NCBI RefSeq assembly: GCF_940670765.1
Contig: NZ_CALNVW010000031.1
Location: forward strand, 248,001-312,000
DNA length: 64,000 nucleotides
Reading direction: 5' to 3'
From: Streptomyces sp. A 4/2
Lineage (GTDB): Bacteria > Actinomycetota > Actinomycetes > Streptomycetales > Streptomycetaceae
The notes beneath the pieces are model-generated. The model made no database searches and was not told where the DNA came from. It saw only the letters and a list, made by a program, of their open reading frames with translations. Of the stretch, positions 15,190-23,546 are shown piece after piece; the stretch's first letter is position 1, and each line of letters begins with the position of its first letter. The translations under genes were made by a program, and so were the position numbers.

Positions 15190-16338
15190 ATGCGTCACAG
15201 CACGGAGACAGGACCCGGACGGCGGACGCTGCTCGGCGCGGCGGTGCTCGGTACGGCGGCTCTCGGTCTGTCCGGTACGGCGCGGGCCGACGCACGCGGC
15301 ACCGGACACGGCACCTCGTACCAGGACCTGCCGGTGCCCACGGTCATCGGGCACCGCGGCACGGCCGGTTACCGCCCCGAGCACACCCTCGGCTCCTACC
15401 AGCACGCCCTCGACCTGGGCGCGCACATCGTCGAGCAGGATGTGGTGCCCACCAAGGACGGGCACCTCGTCTGCCGCCACGAGAACGACATCTCCGCGAC
15501 CACGGACGTCTCCGCGCACCCCGAGTTCGCGGGACGCCGGACCACCAAGACCGTCGACGGCACGGCCATCACCGGCTGGTTCACCGAGGACTTCACGCTC
15601 GCCGAACTCAAGACGCTGCGCGCCAAGGAGCGCATCCCGGGCAACCGCCAGCACAACACCCTCTACGACGGCCGCTGGGACGTCCCCACCTTCGAGGAGG
15701 TGCTCCGGTGGGCGGCGGAGGAGGGCCGCAGGCGCGGAAAGCCGGTCTGGCTCTACACCGAGACCAAGCACCCCACCTACTTCCGCAAGCTCGGGCTCGG
15801 CCTGGAGGAGCGCCTCGTCGCACTCCTGCGCGCGTACGGCCGTGACCGCCGCGACTCCCCGCAGTTCCTCCAGTCGTTCGAACCGAGCTCCATCCAGCGC
15901 CTCTCCCGGCTCGTCACCACGCCGGGCATCGTGCTGCTCTCGGCCCCGGACAGCAGGCCCTGGGACTTCGTGGAGTCGGGCGACCGGCGGACCGTCGCCG
16001 ACCTCCAGACCCCTGCGGGGCTGAAGTGGATCGCCTCCTACGCCCAGGGGATCGGCCCGACCCTCGACTCGGTCATCCCGAAGGACGCGGCAGGCAGGCT
16101 CACCGAGCCGACCACCCTGGTCCGGGACGCCCACGCGCGGGGCCTGCTGCTGCACCCGTACACGATGCGCAACGAGAACACCTTCCTGCCCGCGGACTTC
16201 CGGCGGGGCACCGACCCCAACGCCTACGGCGACGCCTTCGGCGCGTTCCGGACGTACTTCGCGACGGGCATCGACGGGGTCTTCACCGACAACGCGGACA
16301 CCGCGCTGCTGGCCGCCGCCGACGTCCACCGGCGCTGA
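15190..16338 (+). CDS. Exported glycerophosphodiester phosphodiesterase
   Basis: A 382-residue GDPD-family enzyme that releases glycerol-3-phosphate from deacylated phospholipids or from teichoic-acid-like polymers. Residues 10-13 (GRRT) with the following hydrophobic stretch form a Tat signal cleaved near ARA-D. The active site begins VIGHRGTAGYRPEHT (His55, Arg56) with EQDVVPTKDGHLVCRHEN supplying metal ligands; GIDGVFTDN ends the barrel. GGAG lies five bases upstream of the ATG. It is divergent from the PlsC-like gene, so this is a lipid-linked neighbourhood. Confidence 0.92.
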   Translation: MRHSTETGPGRRTLLGAAVLGTAALGLSGTARADARGTGHGTSYQDLPVPTVIGHRGTAGYRPEHTLGSYQHALDLGAHIVEQDVVPTKDGHLVCRHENDISATTDVSAHPEFAGRRTTKTVDGTAITGWFTEDFTLAELKTLRAKERIPGNRQHNTLYDGRWDVPTFEEVLRWAAEEGRRRGKPVWLYTETKHPTYFRKLGLGLEERLVALLRAYGRDRRDSPQFLQSFEPSSIQRLSRLVTTPGIVLLSAPDSRPWDFVESGDRRTVADLQTPAGLKWIASYAQGIGPTLDSVIPKDAAGRLTEPTTLVRDAHARGLLLHPYTMRNENTFLPADFRRGTDPNAYGDAFGAFRTYFATGIDGVFTDNADTALLAAADVHRR

Positions 16339-16362
16339 ACTGATTTCCCGTACGGGTGAGAT

Positions 16363-16398
16363 GCGGCCGCGAGGGCAACCGCGCCCTGTGACGGCCGC
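16363..16398 (+). terminator. Two-stage hairpin after the phosphodiesterase gene
   Basis: Outer arms GCGGCCG and CGGCCGC enclose inner arms AGGGC and GCCCT. It lies between the phosphodiesterase stop and the next gene and probably ends that transcript. Confidence 0.55.
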
Positions 16399-16410
16399 GT
16401 CCCGCCCGGC

Positions 16411-16905
16411 ATGGATCTCGTCACCGAACTGAGCCCGCTGCTGGCGGCCGAGGCCGCGGCCGAAGCCGCCGCAGCCGGCGTGGACCCCGCCGATCTCGAA
16501 CAGGCCGTCTGGGTACGCCTGCTGGAACAGTCCCCGGCCGAACCCAGGCGCTGGATGCGCTCGGCCGTACGGGCGGAGGCGCGCCGCGCCCGGCGCCGGG
16601 CCCGGCGGGAGACGCCGTACGGCATCGAGCCGACCGCGGACTCCGGGACGCACCCCGAACACCGGGCGCTGGCCGCCGAACGGCGCCGCGCCGTACGGGC
16701 CGCCGTCAGCCGGACACCGGGGCGCTGCCCCGAACTGCTGGGCGCGATGCTCTCGCCCGCCGACCCCACCTACCGGGAGATCGCAGGCGAGTTGGGTATG
16801 TCACAGGGCAGTCTGGGGCCGGTTCGTTCCCGTTGTCTGGGATGTCTGCGGAGAATGCTGACGGCGGAGATTGCGGCGCCCGTGCGGTGGGGAAAGGAGC
16901 GTTAG
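16411..16905 (+). CDS. Reduced sigma-70-like protein
   Basis: A 164-residue protein. The C-terminal part (about residues 120-155, TYREIAGELGMSQGSLGPVRSRCLGCLRRML) matches sigma region 4 helix-turn-helix. The N-terminal part (DLVTELSPLLAAEAAAEAA ... DLEQAVWVRLLEQSP) resembles a degenerate region 2 in which most core-binding residues are replaced by Ala/Glu. It could be an ECF-type sigma that has lost part of region 2, or a DNA-binding regulator derived from one. A GNAT gene follows 36 bases downstream. No anti-sigma factor is adjacent. Confidence 0.75.
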   Translation: MDLVTELSPLLAAEAAAEAAAAGVDPADLEQAVWVRLLEQSPAEPRRWMRSAVRAEARRARRRARRETPYGIEPTADSGTHPEHRALAAERRRAVRAAVSRTPGRCPELLGAMLSPADPTYREIAGELGMSQGSLGPVRSRCLGCLRRMLTAEIAAPVRWGKER

Positions 16906-16941
16906 ACATCGGGCGGACAAGTGAGCGGGAGGCATGCACAC

Positions 16942-17445
16942 ATGGGCATGAGCGTGACCATCTCGGGGGCAACTGCGCAGGACACCGAGCAGATCCTCAA
17001 GCTGCAGTATCTGTGCTACCAGGGCGAGGCCGAGCTCTACGGCGACTACTCCATCGAACCGCTCACCCAGACCCTGGACGCCCTGCGGGCCGAACTGGCC
17101 GACGGGTACGGGCTGGTGGCCCGCCTGGGAGACGAAGTGGTGGCGTCGGTACGCGGCGGGGTCGACGCCTCGGGCACGGTCCGGATCGCCAAACTGATCG
17201 TGCACCCGAGGATGCAGCGGCACGGCATCGGTGGCCGGCTGCTCACCGCCATCGAGAGGCAGTTCGCCTCCGAGGCCGCCGCCAAGCGCTTCCAGCTGTT
17301 CACCGGACAGCGCAGCGAGGGCAATCTGCGGCTGTACCGCAGCCATGGATACGTACCGGTGTCCACGGAGCGGGTCGGTCGCGCACTCACCGTGGTGACG
17401 CTGGAGAAGGAGGCCGGGGCGCGGGCGTACGTACAGAGCGCCTAG
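16942..17445 (+). CDS. GNAT-family N-acetyltransferase
   Basis: A 167-residue acetyltransferase. The acetyl-CoA motif is LIVHPRMQRHGIGGRLLTAIE (about residues 90-110; R/Q-x-x-G-x-G/A as RHGIGG), and LRLYRSHGYVPV is the C-terminal strand. The ATG at 16942 follows GGGAGG by nine bases; GTG at 16921 and ATG at 16948 are alternatives. The substrate is unknown. It probably shares a transcript with the preceding sigma-like gene. Confidence 0.85.
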   Translation: MGMSVTISGATAQDTEQILKLQYLCYQGEAELYGDYSIEPLTQTLDALRAELADGYGLVARLGDEVVASVRGGVDASGTVRIAKLIVHPRMQRHGIGGRLLTAIERQFASEAAAKRFQLFTGQRSEGNLRLYRSHGYVPVSTERVGRALTVVTLEKEAGARAYVQSA

Positions 17446-17470
17446 GACCTGCCGGGGAGATCCTGCCGGA

Positions 17471-17881
17471 TCAGCGCCTGGCCCTGCGCAGCCACAGCAT
17501 GCCCAGCACCGGCAGGATCACCGGGATGAAGAGGTAGCCCATCCCGTAGTCCGACCAGACCGTGGCGTCCGGGAACGCGTCCGGCGCGGCCAGTGTCCAG
17601 GTGCCGACGACGAGGACGAAGAGCAGCTCGGCGGCGCAGCAGACCAGCGCCGCCCGGCGTGCCTTCTCCCCGCCGCGGACCAGCGAGTAGGTGATGAAGC
17701 CGTACACCACGGCGGCGACGGCCGACAGCGAGTAGGCGAGCGGGGCCTTCCCGAAGTCCATGATCATCTGGACGATCGAGCGGGACGCCGCGGCGACCGT
17801 GAACACTCCGTAGAACCAGACGAGCACCCGGCCCGGCCCCGTGCCCAGCTCGTACCGGGGCTTCTCCTCGGCTGTGGTCAT
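17471..17881 (-). CDS. Small integral membrane protein, unknown
   Basis: A 136-residue protein with about four hydrophobic segments (near residues 20-38, 48-68, 78-98 and 112-131). It ends in an Arg-rich cytoplasmic tail, LWLRRARR. No family function is recognised. It starts two bases after the stop of another small membrane protein, so the two form an operon and may work as a pair. Positive charge distribution suggests both ends are inside. Confidence 0.8.
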   Translation of the reverse strand: MTTAEEKPRYELGTGPGRVLVWFYGVFTVAAASRSIVQMIMDFGKAPLAYSLSAVAAVVYGFITYSLVRGGEKARRAALVCCAAELLFVLVVGTWTLAAPDAFPDATVWSDYGMGYLFIPVILPVLGMLWLRRARR

Positions 17882-17883
17882 CG

Positions 17884-18243
17884 TCAGTTTCCCCAGATGT
17901 CGTAGAGCCGGACTTCCAGCACGGCCAGGACCACCGCGCCCGCGGCCACCGTCACCGACCCCCAGCGGGTCCGCTCGGTCAGCGAGAGGAACCCGGCCGC
18001 GGGCACGGCGGCGAACGCGCCGATCAGATACGCGATGAAGATCGCCTTGCCCTGCTCCGGCTGCTCACCCCGCCCCAGTTGCACGATTCCGACGACCAGC
18101 TGTGCCAGTGCGAGGACCGACACCACGGCCATGCCGATGAAGTGCCAGTCCTTGGTGGGCTGGTCCCGGTAGGCGGCGTAGCCGCACCAGGCGGCGAGTG
18201 CGAGCGCGGCCACTGTGACCACGACCGTCAGGGCGACAAGCAT
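17884..18243 (-). CDS. Small integral membrane protein, unknown
   Basis: A 119-residue protein with about four hydrophobic segments, starting MLVALTVVVTVAALALAAW. The gene begins at ATG 18241-18243. A -10-like TAATAC ends ten bases upstream and there is no ribosome-binding site, so the message may be leaderless or nearly so. Longer in-frame extensions to 18399 lack coding character. Its stop is two bases from the next membrane-protein start. Function is unknown. Confidence 0.75.
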   Translation of the reverse strand: MLVALTVVVTVAALALAAWCGYAAYRDQPTKDWHFIGMAVVSVLALAQLVVGIVQLGRGEQPEQGKAIFIAYLIGAFAAVPAAGFLSLTERTRWGSVTVAAGAVVLAVLEVRLYDIWGN

Positions 18244-18444
18244 GGAGCCGAGGGTATTACGGGGCGAACGGTCCGCCGCGCGCGCCCCCGGCTCCGGGGC
18301 CGGGACCAAGATCGTGGCCTTGGCCACAGCGCACGGGTGCCGCCGGGTGCCGCCCGACGCCGTGACCGTCCCGGCCGACATGGCATCGACGCAGGTCACA
18401 AGCGGTTCGACGGCGGTTTCGGCAGGCTCGGGACGACCGATCCA

Positions 18445-18470
18445 CCGGCGTCCGGTATTCGGACAGCCGG
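18445..18470. other. Hairpin upstream of the metNIQ leader
   Basis: CCGGC and GCCGG enclose TCCG and CGGA. The element lies in the 262-base gap between the divergent membrane-protein gene and the leader ORF. Nothing else was recognised in this gap. Confidence 0.35.
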
Positions 18471-18490
18471 AAGGGGGCGCTCCTCACGTC

Positions 18491-18499
18491 TGCTTTACT
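18491..18499 (+). promoter_or_regulatory. Extended -10 of the metNIQ leader transcript
   Basis: TGC followed by TTTACT is an extended -10. It ends six bases before the ATG at 18506, so transcription should begin at or next to that ATG. No convincing -35 is present. Confidence 0.4.
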
Positions 18500-18505
18500 T
18501 GCCGC

Positions 18506-18592
18506 ATGACCACGACGAGCAGCCGCACCTTTGCGACCGAGGCGATCACGACGCCCGGTGCTCGTTGTATGTGTCGAATGCGCGCTTTCTGA
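18506..18592 (+). CDS. Candidate Cys/Met-containing leader peptide of metNIQ
   Basis: A 28-codon ORF, ATG to TGA, that ends ARCMCRMRAF. The last eight codons contain two Cys (codons 21 and 23), Met codons at 22 and 25 and three Arg codons. Its start has no ribosome-binding site but lies directly after an extended -10, so it is probably leaderless. Downstream, CCCGC and GCGGG (about 18602-18618) can pair, and 208 bases of leader separate the stop from metN. Leaderless cysteine-rich uORFs that attenuate sulfur-metabolism operons when cysteine is short are known in mycobacteria; the parallel here is inference. Confidence 0.4.
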   Translation: MTTTSSRTFATEAITTPGARCMCRMRAF

Positions 18593-18632
18593 GGGTCCTT
18601 GCCCGCGCCCCGAAGCGGGACCGAGAGCCGAA

Positions 18633-18659
18633 CCGTTCGAGTCCGGCCGTTCGAGTCCG
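18633..18659. repeat. 14-bp direct repeat in the metN leader
   Basis: CCGTTCGAGTCCG occurs at 18633-18645 and again at 18647-18659. Each copy contains GTTCGAGTCC, which looks like a tRNA T-loop, but no tRNA is present around it. Confidence 0.7.
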
Positions 18660-18800
18660 TACGTTCCACCGTGGACGGCAGCGGACTCGCCCCGCGCGCA
18701 GCGCCTTCCGGTCACCACCGTTACGGCCGTGCCGCGCATCCAGACGAATGCCCCGTGCCGGCGGACACCGCGCCGCGCACTCGACAGTGACGGAAATTCT

Positions 18801-19838
18801 GTGATCACCACCACCGGCCTGACGAAGGTCTACGCCTCGCGCAGCCGTGAGGTCACCGCCCTGGACGGGGTCGATCTGCACGTACGGGAGGGCGAGGTGT
18901 TCGGCGTCGTAGGGCAGAGCGGCGCCGGGAAGTCCTCGCTCATCCGCTGCGTCAACCTCCTCGAGCGGCCCACCTCGGGCACCGTGAGCGTGGACGGTGT
19001 CGACCTCACCGCCCTCGCCGGACGCGGCTCCCGCGCAGGCCGTGAACTGCGCGCCGCCCGCAGCCGCATCGGCATGGTCTTCCAGCACTTCAACCTGCTG
19101 TCCTCGCGCACCGTGCAGGACAACGTCGAACTGCCGCTGGAGATCCTCGGAGTCACCGGCAGGACCCGCTCGCGCAAGGCGCTCGAACTGCTGGAACTGG
19201 TCGGGCTCGCCGACCGGGCGAAGTCCTATCCCGGGCAGCTCTCCGGCGGGCAGAAGCAGCGCGTCGGCATCGCCCGAGCGCTGGCGGGTGACCCGAAGGT
19301 CCTGCTGTCCGACGAGGCGACGTCCGCCCTCGACCCGGAGACCACCCGCTCGATCCTTCAGCTGCTGCGCGACCTCAACCGGCAGCTGGGTCTGACCGTC
19401 CTGCTCATCACGCACGAGATGGACGTCGTCAAGACGGTCTGCGACTCGGCCGCGCTGATGAAGCGGGGTCGGATCGTGGAGTCGGGAACCGTCGGCGAAC
19501 TCCTCGCGACCCCCGGCTCCGAACTCGCCCACGAGCTGTTCCCGGTGGGCGGCGAACCCTCGGAACCCGGCCGCACGGTCATCGACATCACCTTCCACGG
19601 GGACAGCACCGCCCGCCCGGTCATCTCCCAGCTCTCCCGTACCTACAACATCGACATATCGATCCTGGGCGCAGCGATGGACACCGTCGGCGGTCACCAG
19701 ATCGGCCGGATGCGCATCGAACTGCCCGGCTCGTTCGAGGAGAACGTCGTGCCCATCGGGTTCCTGCGCGAACAGGGCCTCCAGGTCGAAGTGGCCGGTG
19801 CCGATATCCCCGTGCTCACCGAGGAGGGCGTCAAGTGA
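18801..19838 (+). CDS. metN: Methionine ABC importer, ATP-binding subunit
   Basis: A 345-residue ABC ATPase. Walker A GQSGAGKSS is at residues 38-46, the Q-loop is FQHFNLLSSRTV, the signature is LSGGQKQR, and Walker B is VLLSDEATSALD. Residues about 255-345 are the C-terminal NIL regulatory domain that binds methionine and inhibits transport (ISQLSRTYNIDISILG, then HQIGRMRIELPG). The GTG at 18801 gives the standard MetN N-terminus (ITTTGLTKVY); only a weak GGAA precedes it. The stop overlaps metI by ATGA. Confidence 0.95.
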   Translation: MITTTGLTKVYASRSREVTALDGVDLHVREGEVFGVVGQSGAGKSSLIRCVNLLERPTSGTVSVDGVDLTALAGRGSRAGRELRAARSRIGMVFQHFNLLSSRTVQDNVELPLEILGVTGRTRSRKALELLELVGLADRAKSYPGQLSGGQKQRVGIARALAGDPKVLLSDEATSALDPETTRSILQLLRDLNRQLGLTVLLITHEMDVVKTVCDSAALMKRGRIVESGTVGELLATPGSELAHELFPVGGEPSEPGRTVIDITFHGDSTARPVISQLSRTYNIDISILGAAMDTVGGHQIGRMRIELPGSFEENVVPIGFLREQGLQVEVAGADIPVLTEEGVK

Positions 19839-20506
19839 ACTGGTCGGAAATGCAGCCGCTGCTCTCCCAGGGAACCACCGACACCCTCTACATGGTCCTG
19901 TGGGCCACGGTCGTCACGGTCCTCGTCGGGCTGCCGCTCGGGGTGCTCCTGGTCCTCACCGACAAGGGCGGGCTGCTCCAGAACCGCCCGGTCAACAAGA
20001 TCGTCGGCGTGATCGTGAACATCGGGCGCTCCCTGCCGTTCATCATCCTGCTGATCGCGCTGATCCCGTTCACCACCTTCGTCGTCGGCACCTTCATCGG
20101 CCCGACGGCGATGATCGTGCCCCTCGCGATCGGCGCCATCCCCTTCTTCGCCCGGCTCGTCGAGACCGCCGTCCGCGAGGTCGACCACGGCCTCGTCGAA
20201 GCGGTCCAGTCGATGGGGGGCAGCGTGCCCACCATCGTCCGCAAGGTGCTGCTCCCGCAGTCGCTGCCGTCGCTGGTCTCCGGAGTCACCACCACCGTCA
20301 TCGTCCTCATCGGGTACTCCGCGATGGCCGGAGCGGTCGGCGGCGAAGGGCTCGGCTCCAAGGCGATCACCTACGGCTACCAGCGCTTCGAGAACAACTT
20401 CATGATCGCGACAGTGATCGTGCTGGTCGTGCTCGTCACCCTGATCCAGCTGATCGGCGACGCGGCCGTACGTCTGCTGGCGCGCCGGGGGCGCACCTCC
20501 TCGTAG
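19835..20506 (+). CDS. metI: Methionine ABC importer, permease subunit
   Basis: A 223-residue MetI permease with five to six membrane segments. The EAA-like coupling loop EAVQSMGGSVPTIVRKVLLPQSLPSL contacts MetN. The N-terminal periplasmic/first-helix region WSEMQPLLSQGTTDTLYMV is typical. It overlaps metN by four bases and is followed after 72 bases by metQ, completing a normal metNIQ operon for D- and L-methionine uptake. Confidence 0.95.
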   Translation: MNWSEMQPLLSQGTTDTLYMVLWATVVTVLVGLPLGVLLVLTDKGGLLQNRPVNKIVGVIVNIGRSLPFIILLIALIPFTTFVVGTFIGPTAMIVPLAIGAIPFFARLVETAVREVDHGLVEAVQSMGGSVPTIVRKVLLPQSLPSLVSGVTTTVIVLIGYSAMAGAVGGEGLGSKAITYGYQRFENNFMIATVIVLVVLVTLIQLIGDAAVRLLARRGRTSS

Positions 20507-20578
20507 AACTTTCCTCCGCACAGAGCCCGCACTCCTTGTCCGGGCGACATCCCGCACCACCAGAAAGAGGCACTTTTC

Positions 20579-21439
20579 GTGCGTAACTCAGTCAAGATCT
20601 CCGTGTCCGCTGCCGCCGTCGCCGCCCTGGCCTTCGGTCTCACCGCCTGCGGCACCTCGTCCGACCCGTCCAGCAAGCCCGAGGGCGCCAAGGCGGACAC
20701 CAGCAAGCCGCTGATCGTCGCGGCCTCCCCGGTCCCGCACGCCGACATCCTCGACTACGTCAAGACCCATCTGGCGGCCAAGGCCGGACTCAAGCTCCAG
20801 GTCAAGGAGTTCACCGACTACGTCCTGCCGAACAAGGCCACCGAGACCGGCCAGGTCGATGCGAACTTCTTCCAGCACAAGCCCTACCTCGACGACTTCA
20901 ACAAGAAGAACGGCACCCACCTCGTGCCCGTCGTCGGCGTGCACCTGGAGCCGCTGGGGCTGTACTCGAAGAAGACCAAGGACCTGAAGTCCCTCACCTC
21001 GGGCAAGACGGTGGCCGTCCCCAACGACACGACCAACGAGGGCCGCGCGCTGAAGCTGCTCGCGGACAACGGGCTGATCACCCTCAAGCCCGGCGTGGGA
21101 AGTGACGCCGGGCTCTCGGACATCAAGGACAGCAAGGGCCTGAAGTTCAAGGAGCTGGAGGCGGCCACGCTGCCCCGCGCCCTGGACGACGTCGACGCCG
21201 CCGTGATCAACGGCAACTACGCGATCGACGCGAAGCTCACGCCCGCCAAGGACGCGCTCGCCCTGGAGAAGGCCGACGGCAACCCGTACGCCAACATCCT
21301 CGTGGTCAAGAAGGGGAGCGAGAAGGACCCGCGCGTGGTGAAGCTCGCCGAGCTCCTCAACTCCCCGCAGGTGAAGAAGTTCATCGACGACAAGTACCAG
21401 GGCGCGGTCATCCCCGCCTTCGGAGCCGTCAAGCCCTGA
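20579..21439 (+). CDS. metQ: Methionine-binding lipoprotein
   Basis: A 286-residue NlpA/MetQ-family lipoprotein. The signal ends in the lipobox LTAC with the acylated Cys24, followed by a Ser-rich linker. PLIVAASPVPHADILDYVK and DYVLPNKATETGQVDANFFQH are family hallmarks, and VPNDTTNEGRALKLL contributes to the methionine pocket. GTG at 20579 follows AAGAGG by eight bases. It is anchored on the outer face of the membrane and delivers methionine to MetI. Confidence 0.95.
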   Translation: MRNSVKISVSAAAVAALAFGLTACGTSSDPSSKPEGAKADTSKPLIVAASPVPHADILDYVKTHLAAKAGLKLQVKEFTDYVLPNKATETGQVDANFFQHKPYLDDFNKKNGTHLVPVVGVHLEPLGLYSKKTKDLKSLTSGKTVAVPNDTTNEGRALKLLADNGLITLKPGVGSDAGLSDIKDSKGLKFKELEAATLPRALDDVDAAVINGNYAIDAKLTPAKDALALEKADGNPYANILVVKKGSEKDPRVVKLAELLNSPQVKKFIDDKYQGAVIPAFGAVKP

Positions 21440-21457
21440 CACCCGCACGGTTCTTGC

Positions 21458-21492
21458 GAGGCCCCGCGTACCCGTCCGGTACGCGGGGCCTC
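21458..21492 (+). terminator. Terminator of metNIQ
   Basis: Fifteen-base perfect arms GAGGCCCCGCGTACC and GGTACGCGGGGCCTC with a five-base loop lie 18 bases after the metQ stop. Confidence 0.85.
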
Positions 21493-21574
21493 TCCGCGCG
21501 CACCCGGCCGTGCGGCGCCCGGCCGTCATGCTGCATGCTGTGGCTTTACGTCGGTCCCGGCCATGGAGCAGCGC

Positions 21575-22222
21575 ATGACGACCACCTTCCCGGACATCTC
21601 CATCAGCACGGACCGGCTGGTGCTGCGCCCCTTCGAGGAGGCGGACATCCCGCCGCTGGCCGACATGATGAACGACGAGATGGTCACCGCGTGGACCTCG
21701 GCGCCCCACCCGTACCAGCACATCGACGGTGAACGGTGGGTCCGCAGGATCGCGCCCGCCGAGCGCACCACCGGGCGCGGCATCGTCCTCGCCGTCACCG
21801 AGTTCCTCACCCAGCGGCTCGTCGGGACGATCCATCTGCGCGCCACCAACTGGCGCACCCTCGCCACCGAGGTCCGCTATGTCACCGCCCCCTGGGCGCG
21901 CGGCGAGGGGTACGCCACCGAGGCGGTGCTCGCCGTCGCGCAGTGGCTCTTCCGGGACCAGAAGTTCGAACGCATCGAGCTGCGCACCCCCGCCGACAAC
22001 ACGGCGGCCCAGCAGGTCGCCCAGAAAGCCGGCTGCATCAGCGAGGGCGTCCTGCGCAACGCCTGGATAGCGCGGACCCGGACCGAGAACGGCACGGACG
22101 GCGGCTGGACCGACATCCGCACCGACCTCATCGTGTGGAGCCTGCTGCCCGAGGACCTGGACGGGATCGCCGACCAGCTGGCCGAGGCCAACGGGTACGG
22201 CACCTTCGACGACTGGAACTGA
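21575..22222 (+). CDS. GNAT-family acetyltransferase (RimJ/RimL-like)
   Basis: A 215-residue protein of the RimJ/RimL group. TDRLVLRPFEEADIPPL is the usual first strand, YVTAPWARGEGYATEAV carries the acetyl-CoA loop (R-G-E-G-Y-A), and ERIELRTPADNTAAQQVAQKAG is the C-terminal signature. ATG at 21575 follows GGAG by six bases; the ATG at 21563 contains that GGAG and is rejected. Substrate is unknown; proteins of this group acetylate ribosomal-protein N-termini, amino sugars or drugs. Confidence 0.88.
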   Translation: MTTTFPDISISTDRLVLRPFEEADIPPLADMMNDEMVTAWTSAPHPYQHIDGERWVRRIAPAERTTGRGIVLAVTEFLTQRLVGTIHLRATNWRTLATEVRYVTAPWARGEGYATEAVLAVAQWLFRDQKFERIELRTPADNTAAQQVAQKAGCISEGVLRNAWIARTRTENGTDGGWTDIRTDLIVWSLLPEDLDGIADQLAEANGYGTFDDWN

Positions 22223-22284
22223 CCCCCGCCTCTCGTCGGCCGCCGGCCGCAGCGGGTACTCTCGCGGTGCTCCCTCTCCCTACT

Positions 22285-22308
22285 CCACCTGCCCACCTGC
22301 CCACCTGC
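22285..22308. repeat. Three 8-bp tandem repeats before cobL
   Basis: CCACCTGC occurs three times head to tail about 60 bases before the cobL start. No function is evident. Confidence 0.8.
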
Positions 22309-22367
22309 GCCGGTACGGGCAGCGCACCCGCACCGGTTCGAGCGACAACACCAGGAGACTGACGACG

Positions 22368-23546
22368 ATGGCCGACCGGGTCACGGTGATCGGCTGGGAC
22401 GGATCGCCCCTCACCGCAGCCGCCAGGTCCGCTCTCTCCGCGGCCACCCTGGTGGCCGGAGCCGCCCACCACCTCGCACTTCCGGAAGTGCCCGCCTCCG
22501 CCGAGCGGATCCGCCTGGGCAGCGTGAGTCTCGCCGCCCGCCGGATCGCCGGGCACCGTGGCAGCGCCGTTGTCCTCGCCGACGGAGACCCGGGCTTCCA
22601 CGGCGTCGTACGCACCCTGCGTGCGCCCGAACACGGCCTGGAGGTCGAGGTCGTCCCTGCGGTCTCCTCCGTCGCCGCCGCTTTCGCCCGCGCCGGGATG
22701 CCGTGGGACGACGCGGAGGTCGTCGTCGCACACCCGCGTACGCTCCGGCGCGCGGTCAATGTCTGCCGGGCGCACGGCAAGGTCGCCGTGCTCACCTCGC
22801 CCGGCGCCGGACCCGCGGAGCTGGCCCTGCTCCTCGAAGGCGTCCACCGCACCTTCGTCATCTGCGAGGAACTCGGCACCGAGCGCGAGCAGGTCACCGT
22901 GCTGACCTCCGACAAGGCGGCGGACCACACCTGGCGCGACCCGAATGTCGTCATCGTCATCGGCGGCAACGGAGCGGCCGAGGCCCCCGCCGTACGGGGC
23001 TGGGCGCTGCCGCCCGCGGAGTACGGAGAGGGCCTGAACGAGGGCGAGCACGCCGGGCTGCGCGCCGCCCAACTGGCCCGTCTCGGCCCGCGCACCGGCG
23101 ACCTGGTCTGGGACATCGGCTCCGGCAGCGGGGCGCTCTCCGTCGAGGCGGCCCGCTTCGGCGCCGCGGTCATCGCCGTCGACGCCGACCCCGCCGCCTG
23201 CGCGCGCACCGACGCCGCCGCCCGCCGCTTCGGCGTGCGGCTCCAGATCATCCACGGACGCGCACCCCATGTCCTGGAGCGGCTTCCCGAGCCCGATGTC
23301 GTACGGATCGGGGGCGGCGGGGCAGCAGTTGTCACCGCCTGCGCCGACCGCAGGCCCGAGCGCATCGTGACGCACGCCGGTACCCGGGACGAGGCCGAGG
23401 CGCTCGGAGCCGCTCTGGCCGAGGGCGGATACCTCGTCGAATGCGCGTTGCTGCAGTCCGTGGATCTGGACACCCGGTCCTGGGCGGAACGCACGCGGTC
23501 GGTGGTCTTCCTGGTGTCCGGCCGCCGTCCGGAAAGTGGCCCCTGA
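22368..23546 (+). CDS. cobL: Precorrin-6Y C5,15-methyltransferase (decarboxylating), CbiE-CbiT fusion
   Basis: A 392-residue bifunctional corrin enzyme. Residues 1-200 are the CbiE tetrapyrrole methylase (VTVIGWDGSPL, VLADGDPGFHGV, EVVPAVSSVAAAFA). Residues about 205-392 are CbiT, a class I SAM methyltransferase with VWDIGSGSGALSVE near residues 247-260 and AVDADPAAC. It methylates C5 and C15 and decarboxylates the acetate at C12 on the way to hydrogenobyrinate. ATG follows a CAGGAG about 12 bases upstream. The next gene on the same strand makes the lower ligand of B12, so this is part of a dispersed cobalamin cluster. Confidence 0.95.
   Translation: MADRVTVIGWDGSPLTAAARSALSAATLVAGAAHHLALPEVPASAERIRLGSVSLAARRIAGHRGSAVVLADGDPGFHGVVRTLRAPEHGLEVEVVPAVSSVAAAFARAGMPWDDAEVVVAHPRTLRRAVNVCRAHGKVAVLTSPGAGPAELALLLEGVHRTFVICEELGTEREQVTVLTSDKAADHTWRDPNVVIVIGGNGAAEAPAVRGWALPPAEYGEGLNEGEHAGLRAAQLARLGPRTGDLVWDIGSGSGALSVEAARFGAAVIAVDADPAACARTDAAARRFGVRLQIIHGRAPHVLERLPEPDVVRIGGGGAAVVTACADRRPERIVTHAGTRDEAEALGAALAEGGYLVECALLQSVDLDTRSWAERTRSVVFLVSGRRPESGP

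Noticed and set aside
18633..18659. tRNA-like T-loop motifs.
   Set aside because: No acceptor, D or anticodon arms can be built around either copy.
18593..18800. Possible SAM riboswitch in the metN leader.
   Set aside because: None of the conserved SAM-I/IV core segments could be found.
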